Of a stretch of DNA of 12,950 bases, positions 8,458 through 12,950 are shown piece after piece (within the stretch, counting starts at the first letter, position 1; each line of letters begins with the position of its first letter). Location of the stretch: contig DIKW01000046.1 in assembly GCA_002424705.1 (NCBI GenBank), positions 1 through 12,950 on the forward strand. The letters run 5' to 3'. This DNA is from Geobacter sp. UBA5608 (lineage in GTDB: Bacteria; Desulfobacterota; Desulfuromonadia; Geobacterales; Pseudopelobacteraceae). The position numbers and the translations under genes were made by a program. A model generated the notes under the pieces. The model saw only the letters and a list, made by a program, of their open reading frames with translations. It ran no database searches and was not told the DNA's origin.

Positions 8458-11400
8458 TCACTCCTGACCGTAGCTGAGCAGCAGTTCCCGCAACTGATCC
8501 ACCGTGATCGGCTTGGCAAGGTAGCCGTCCATGCCGGCCTGCAGGAAACGATCTTTGTCGCCGCTCATGGCGTAGGCGGTCAAGGCGATGATCGGCGTGT
8601 GGCCACCGGTGGCCGCTTCCGCCTGCCGAATCTCAACCGTGGCCTGCATGCCGTCCATTTCCGGCATCTGGATATCCATCAGGATCAGGTCGAACGGCTC
8701 TTCGCGCCAGGCAGCCACCGCCTCCCGCCCATTTTCCACAAAACGTGCCCGGTGACGCTCCATCCGCAGCAGCGCCTCCATCATCTTACGGTTCACCACC
8801 GCATCTTCGGCCACCAGGATTCGCAACGACCTGAGCATCTGACCACGCACCGTCTCTTTGGGACGTTGCGGCGCCAACTCACAGCAGGTGGTGCAGCGCA
8901 CCGTGGCGGTAAACGAGCTGCCCTGGCCAGGGCGGCTTTCAACCGACAGCGTGCCCCCCATCAGCTCAGCCAGCCGACGGGATATGGTCAGCCCCAGACC
9001 GGTGCCGCCAAACTTGCGGGTGGTTGAGAGATCTTCCTGAATGAATGGATTGAAGATCCGCTCGATATTTTCTGGTGATATCCCCTTGCCGGAATCGCTG
9101 ACCTTCAGTGACAATTCGACCTGCCCGCTCTCAAGCTGGCGGCCGCTCAGTTCCAGCCTGACCGTGCCCTGATCGGTGAACTTGATGGCATTGCCCAACA
9201 GGTTGACCCCGATCTGCTGGATGCGGGCCGGGTCGCCGGCCAGGGGGCTCGGTAGCGCCGAAGAGATCGACATCTCCAATGAGATGCCCTTTTCCTGTGC
9301 CAGCAGGCCAAACATCCGCTCGAGCTGATTCACCACCAGCCGCGGATCGAACGGCACCGATACCAAGGCCAGCTTGCCGGCCTCGATCTTCGACAGGTCC
9401 AGCACATCACTGATGATGTCCAGCAGGTTGTTGGCTGCCGCCATGGCATCCTGGGCCAGTTCCTTCAGCTCCCCCGCCTCAACCCGCTCCACCAGCAGCG
9501 AATTAATGCCGATCACAGCGTTGAGCGGCGTTCGGATCTCGTGGCTCATATTGGCCAAAAACAGGCTCTTGGCCTCATTGGCCGCCTCGGCCAGCTCGCG
9601 GGCCTTTTCAAGCTCGGTCTTGCTGTCACGCAGTTCCTCTTCAACCTGCTTAAGCGGCGTAACATCACTGCCAAAGCTCAACATCTCAACGGCCACGCCC
9701 TGCTCATCGTAGATCGGCCGGTTGTTCCATGATATCCAGACCAGTTCCCCATTCTTGCGTTGGTTCTGATTCACGTTCGTACGATACTGTTCCGGGTGTG
9801 CGAAGATGTCACGGAGCATCGCCAGCAGGTCACGGCCGTCATCCTGGTGGTCCGGCACGATGGTTCCAAACAGGCTGTGGCCTTCCAGCTCATTGATCTC
9901 GAAGCCAAAGAACTGTGCGCCGAAATCATTTATGAAGGTGGCCTCCCCTGCCCGGTTCCAGCGCAGGATGATGCTGTCCGACTGCTGGACCAATTCACGG
10001 TACTGCTCCTCGCTACGCCGCAGTTCTACGGTACGACGGTTTACCAGCCGCCGCAGCCCCAGGTTGGAAAGTAGCAGCAGTCCTGCCAGCGTCAAGGCCA
10101 CCCCGCCGCCGATCCACAAGTAGTTCCAGTTGACACGATGCCCTATAGCTGAGCCGTACCACTGATCGTCGATCTGTTGCAGCTCTGTGGCCGAGATTGA
10201 GGCAAATCCGTTGCTGACCAAGGCCAACAGCTTGGCGTTGCCCTTCAGGACCGCACGATGAAAATGGCCGCTGTTGATCGGCGCGGTCCGCTTAAAACGG
10301 TCAACCATGCCGTATTTGTGCAGAAAATAGCTGGCAGCCGGCTGATCCACCGAAAACACCGAGATCTTGTGTTCCCTGGCCGCCAGAATGATCGCCTCAT
10401 AACTGGGGTAGCCAACCAGTGAGGTGATCCCCTGCTGCTCCAGGTAGCCAACAATGGCGCCACCCTCTTTGACCCCCACCGTAAACCCGGCCAGCGAATT
10501 GATGTCGGTGATGCCCTGGATCTCGGCATCGAAATAGATCGGCTGATCGATCTTCTGGTAAGGCGGTGAGAAGTCGTACTTCTGTAGGCGCGCCTCGGTC
10601 TTGAACACCATGTCGATCACGTCGAACTCGCCGGCATCCATGCGACGCTGGGCTTCAGCCCAATCCATGGCATGCAGGCTGGCCTTGACGCCGGTCTTCT
10701 GCTCCCACAGCCTCCACTGGTCCACCAAAATGCCCTGCAGCTGGCCGCTGGTGCTCCTGAAGGCAAAGGGCGGATAATTATCATCCACCACCACCTGTAT
10801 CTCACGGGGAGCCGCCTGCAACGACCCGACTGCGCCGAACAGCAGCAGGGAGGTCATAAGGCCGACCATCAGCGCACCGACACGCCGCGCCGGTGACCGA
10901 CGGCACTGGCGATGCTGGCGGGCAGGCATCCGCTGCAGGGCTGTCGACAACGGCGCACGCCGGGGTGGCAGATAGGACGGCCGCTGTTCCTGGTGGCTAC
11001 GCACCAGCTCCAGCCCGAACAGGACGATCAACCAGCTGGTATAGATCCAGACCAGGAAGATCGGCAGGGCAGCCAGGGCGCCGTAGATGGCATTGTAATT
11101 GGCCACCCCCACCTGAAAATGGAAATAGGCCCATTGGATGAGCTGCCAGATCGTGCCGGCCACGACGCCGCCCAGCAGGGCAGAGCGCAGCGGAACCTTG
11201 GCATTGGGGATATAACTGTAGAGAAAGGTCATGGCAATCCAGATACTTACATAGGGCACCAGCCGAAACAGCAGCAGAATGGCATCGCCCAGCACGGTAT
11301 GGTTGATCAGCCACTGCACCAGCCACTGGCTCTGCAGGCTGCTGGTCATGCTCATGGCCACCATCAGCAGCACCGGCCCCACCACCACCACACTCAGGTA

Positions 11401-11835
11401 ATCGCTGAAACGGCGCTGCAGCGAGCGGGTTTCCGACACGCCGCAGATGGCGTTGAAGGCCTCTTCGATGGAGGTGAGCAGATTAATCACCGTTACCAGC
11501 AATGTCAACAGACCGATCAGCCCCAGTGACTTGACGTTGGTATTGTTGACATAGCCGATGATACGGATGACCACCTCACGGGAAGATTCGCCAACCACCT
11601 TCAGCAGTACCGGCTCCAGGGCGTTCTGCACCCCAAAACCTTTCAGCACGGCAAAGGCAATGGCCAGAAACGGCACCAGGGAAAGCACCGTGGTGTAGGT
11701 AAGGCCTGCGGCACGCAATGACAGCTGGTGCTCGTCAATGGCACGACCCAGATCAAGGACAAAACGGGCCAGGCGCTGCAGCGGTAACGGCAGCCGTTGA
11801 ATAACGGAGAGACTGGTCTGGTTCGAGGCAGGCAT
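8458..11835 (-). CDS. Fusion of YihY/BrkB membrane protein and BvgS-like hybrid histidine kinase
   Basis: This 1125-residue product has two unrelated parts. Residues about 20-280 are a YihY/BrkB-family domain (sometimes mislabelled RNase BN) with about six membrane helices (about 46-64, 103-120, 146-164, 184-208, 218-241, 250-276). An Arg/His-rich linker (about 279-319) leads to a signal-peptide-like helix (about 320-338) ending LQA-AP. Next come a periplasmic family 3 solute-binding domain (about 343-565), a membrane helix (about 571-594) and PAS (about 607-731). HisKA has His765 in FLANMSHEIRTP. The ATPase has N878/N882, DSGKG at 914 and GGTGLGL at 943. The receiver (about 1004-1122) has phospho-acceptor Asp1054 and Lys1108, with no Hpt after it. 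ATG at 11835 is preferred: GGAG lies 9 bases upstream and the hydrolase stop 4 bases before. A TTG at 11877 would overlap that gene. If translated separately, the kinase could start at 10929 or 10869, but neither has a good Shine-Dalgarno. Confidence 0.9.
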   Translation of the reverse strand: MPASNQTSLSVIQRLPLPLQRLARFVLDLGRAIDEHQLSLRAAGLTYTTVLSLVPFLAIAFAVLKGFGVQNALEPVLLKVVGESSREVVIRIIGYVNNTNVKSLGLIGLLTLLVTVINLLTSIEEAFNAICGVSETRSLQRRFSDYLSVVVVGPVLLMVAMSMTSSLQSQWLVQWLINHTVLGDAILLLFRLVPYVSIWIAMTFLYSYIPNAKVPLRSALLGGVVAGTIWQLIQWAYFHFQVGVANYNAIYGALAALPIFLVWIYTSWLIVLFGLELVRSHQEQRPSYLPPRRAPLSTALQRMPARQHRQCRRSPARRVGALMVGLMTSLLLFGAVGSLQAAPREIQVVVDDNYPPFAFRSTSGQLQGILVDQWRLWEQKTGVKASLHAMDWAEAQRRMDAGEFDVIDMVFKTEARLQKYDFSPPYQKIDQPIYFDAEIQGITDINSLAGFTVGVKEGGAIVGYLEQQGITSLVGYPSYEAIILAAREHKISVFSVDQPAASYFLHKYGMVDRFKRTAPINSGHFHRAVLKGNAKLLALVSNGFASISATELQQIDDQWYGSAIGHRVNWNYLWIGGGVALTLAGLLLLSNLGLRRLVNRRTVELRRSEEQYRELVQQSDSIILRWNRAGEATFINDFGAQFFGFEINELEGHSLFGTIVPDHQDDGRDLLAMLRDIFAHPEQYRTNVNQNQRKNGELVWISWNNRPIYDEQGVAVEMLSFGSDVTPLKQVEEELRDSKTELEKARELAEAANEAKSLFLANMSHEIRTPLNAVIGINSLLVERVEAGELKELAQDAMAAANNLLDIISDVLDLSKIEAGKLALVSVPFDPRLVVNQLERMFGLLAQEKGISLEMSISSALPSPLAGDPARIQQIGVNLLGNAIKFTDQGTVRLELSGRQLESGQVELSLKVSDSGKGISPENIERIFNPFIQEDLSTTRKFGGTGLGLTISRRLAELMGGTLSVESRPGQGSSFTATVRCTTCCELAPQRPKETVRGQMLRSLRILVAEDAVVNRKMMEALLRMERHRARFVENGREAVAAWREEPFDLILMDIQMPEMDGMQATVEIRQAEAATGGHTPIIALTAYAMSGDKDRFLQAGMDGYLAKPITVDQLRELLLSYGQE

Positions 11836-11839
11836 GGCG

Positions 11840-12703
11840 CTACACTCCGGTATGGTCGCTGCTGCAATCACAGGCAAGGTCAGGCAGGTTGAGGGGTGTG
11901 GGCAGCACCTCCCGCAGGAAGGTCAACAACGCCCGATTGAAATCGCCGGGCTGTTCAAGGTTGACCAGATGGCCGGCACCCGGAATGATGCAGAGCCGAC
12001 AGTCAGGCATGACGGCGGCAATGGCCCGTAGATGCTCGGGGGGACAGGCCAGGTCCTGTTCAGCGCCGATAGCCAGTGACGGCGCCGTGATCAGGGGCAG
12101 CAGAGCAGTGGCGTCCCGGCGCTGGCCCATGGCTAGCAACCCGGCAGCCAGACCAGGGCTACTGGTGGCCACCATCCAGCCGTAGACCTCCTCCGCAAGC
12201 CGCGGACGCTCCGTTTCAACATCAGGTGCAAACAGCAGTTGCTGAAAACGGTCAGCTACCACCTGGGGACCGAACTTGACCACATCATCAGCCAGCCGGC
12301 GCCTGGCGGCGCGCCCCTCCGCATCGTCCGCCACCGCGCGGGTGACAGAAAACACGGCGGCCTGTACCCGCTGCGGATACCGCTCCAACAGGTTGAACAG
12401 CAGGTAGCCGCCCATCGACATCCCCACCACTGCGGCTTGGGTGATACCGAGATGATCCAGCAGTTCAATCAGATCATCGGCCAGCAAATCCATGGTGCAG
12501 GGCGCATCCATGGCGTCACTGTCGCCGAATCCACGCAGGTCGGGCGCAACTACCCGGTAACCGGCAGCCATCAGTATGGCCACCTGGGGGCGCCACATCT
12601 GGCGATTGAGCGGAAAACCGTGGATCAGCAGCACTGCCGGGCCGCTACCAACATCATCATAGGCCAGCATGATGCCGTTCACAAAGGCGCTGGCGCTCAC
12701 CAT
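11840..12703 (-). CDS. Alpha/beta-fold hydrolase
   Basis: This 287-residue soluble enzyme of the alpha/beta hydrolase superfamily has the oxyanion-hole motif LLIHGFP (about residues 25-31) and APDLRGFGDSD (53-63). Its nucleophile elbow is GMSMGG with Ser96. The acid is probably Asp217 (IGAEQD), and the catalytic His245 sits in PGAGHLVNLEQP. The triad is complete and the length normal. The motifs resemble 3-oxoadipate enol-lactonase and related esterases, but the substrate cannot be named. There is no signal peptide. The ATG lies 2 bases after the tpx stop with only TAGGG directly beside it, so translation is probably coupled; a GTG one codon later is an alternative. The stop is 4 bases before the fusion-kinase ATG and its last codons hold that gene's GGAG. 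The tail after about residue 268, which contains two Cys, looks unstructured. Confidence 0.92.
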   Translation of the reverse strand: MVSASAFVNGIMLAYDDVGSGPAVLLIHGFPLNRQMWRPQVAILMAAGYRVVAPDLRGFGDSDAMDAPCTMDLLADDLIELLDHLGITQAAVVGMSMGGYLLFNLLERYPQRVQAAVFSVTRAVADDAEGRAARRRLADDVVKFGPQVVADRFQQLLFAPDVETERPRLAEEVYGWMVATSSPGLAAGLLAMGQRRDATALLPLITAPSLAIGAEQDLACPPEHLRAIAAVMPDCRLCIIPGAGHLVNLEQPGDFNRALLTFLREVLPTPLNLPDLACDCSSDHTGV

Positions 12704-12705
12704 CC

Positions 12706-12950
12706 CTACAGTAGCGCCTTGACTGCCGCCAACACGGCGGCGTAATCCGGTTCGTGAGTCACTTCCGGCACTTGCTGGATGTAGCGGATGGTATCAGCGG
12801 CATCAACCACGAAGATGCAGCGGGACAAGAGTTTGAGTTCCTTGATCAGCACACCGTAGGCCAGACCAAAGGAACGCTCCTGGTAGTCGGAAAGGGTCTG
12901 TACCCGGTCGATGCCGGCGGCGCCGCACCAGCGCTTCTGGGCAAAGGGCA
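12706..12950 (-). CDS. tpx: Thiol peroxidase Tpx, C-terminal part (5' end outside window)
   Basis: The minus strand is open from the right edge to a TAG at 12706-12708 and encodes the last 81 residues of an atypical 2-Cys peroxiredoxin. It begins PFAQKRWCGAAGIDRVQTLS, which aligns with the Tpx segment holding the resolving cysteine (RFCGAEG in the E. coli enzyme). It continues with FGLAYGVLIKELKLLSRCIFVVD and ends VPEVTHEPDYAAVLAAVKALL, both typical of Tpx. The peroxidatic cysteine lies upstream, beyond the window. The enzyme reduces hydroperoxides using thioredoxin. The stop is 2 bases before the hydrolase ATG, so the three minus-strand genes probably form one transcript. The gene is partial only because of the window edge. 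Confidence 0.92.
   Translation of the reverse strand, partial: PFAQKRWCGAAGIDRVQTLSDYQERSFGLAYGVLIKELKLLSRCIFVVDAADTIRYIQQVPEVTHEPDYAAVLAAVKALL

Noticed and set aside
11836..11877. A TTG start 14 codons upstream for the fusion kinase
   Set aside because: It would overlap the hydrolase gene and has no Shine-Dalgarno, whereas the ATG at 11835 has GGAG 9 bases upstream and begins 4 bases after the hydrolase stop.

Overview
The window is GC-rich, gene-dense bacterial DNA that is almost entirely coding. Its content suggests a Geobacter-like member of the Desulfuromonadota: several very large hybrid sensor kinases, c-di-GMP enzymes, a bacteriohemerythrin domain, and a DUF485 protein with a strong ribosome binding site at its end for a further gene, as in acetate permease operons. 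The organism call is inference from gene content only.

Layout, left to right. (1) 13-321 (-): DUF485 membrane protein, followed off the left edge by an unseen gene whose Shine-Dalgarno lies at 6-14. (2) 322-804: AT-richer spacer without a convincing gene, presumably the control region of the DUF485 operon. (3) 805-1422 (-): NUDIX hydrolase of the CoA-pyrophosphatase type. (4) 1548-6761 (+): three overlapping genes behind a sigma70-like promoter (1475-1502). They encode a 1132-residue hybrid histidine kinase with its own Hpt domain, a receiver-GGDEF diguanylate cyclase, and a zinc-dependent phospholipase C-like protein. (5) 6762-6912: regulatory spacer with an FNR-type box at about -42 of a good promoter. 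(6) 6913-8457 (+): GAF/HD-GYP/hemerythrin c-di-GMP phosphodiesterase. (7) 8458-12950 (-): a second run of tightly packed genes, read right to left. It holds the 3' end of thiol peroxidase tpx, an alpha/beta hydrolase, and a 1125-residue fusion of a YihY/BrkB membrane protein with a BvgS-like hybrid kinase.

How the genes may work together. The first kinase has every module of an intramolecular His-Asp-His relay, and the next gene has a receiver in front of an intact GGEEF domain, so the operon reads as a signal-to-c-di-GMP circuit. The adjacent HD-GYP gene encodes the opposing activity and carries an O2/NO-type hemerythrin domain and an FNR-type site, which suggests that c-di-GMP breakdown is linked to oxygen or redox state.

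Most unusual items: the YihY-BvgS-like fusion, whose membrane topology is self-consistent and which contains an internal signal-peptide-like junction; the hemerythrin domain with Gln in place of one iron-ligand His; and the FNR-box promoter. No RNA genes, IS elements, CRISPR arrays, long repeats or convincing intrinsic terminators were seen.
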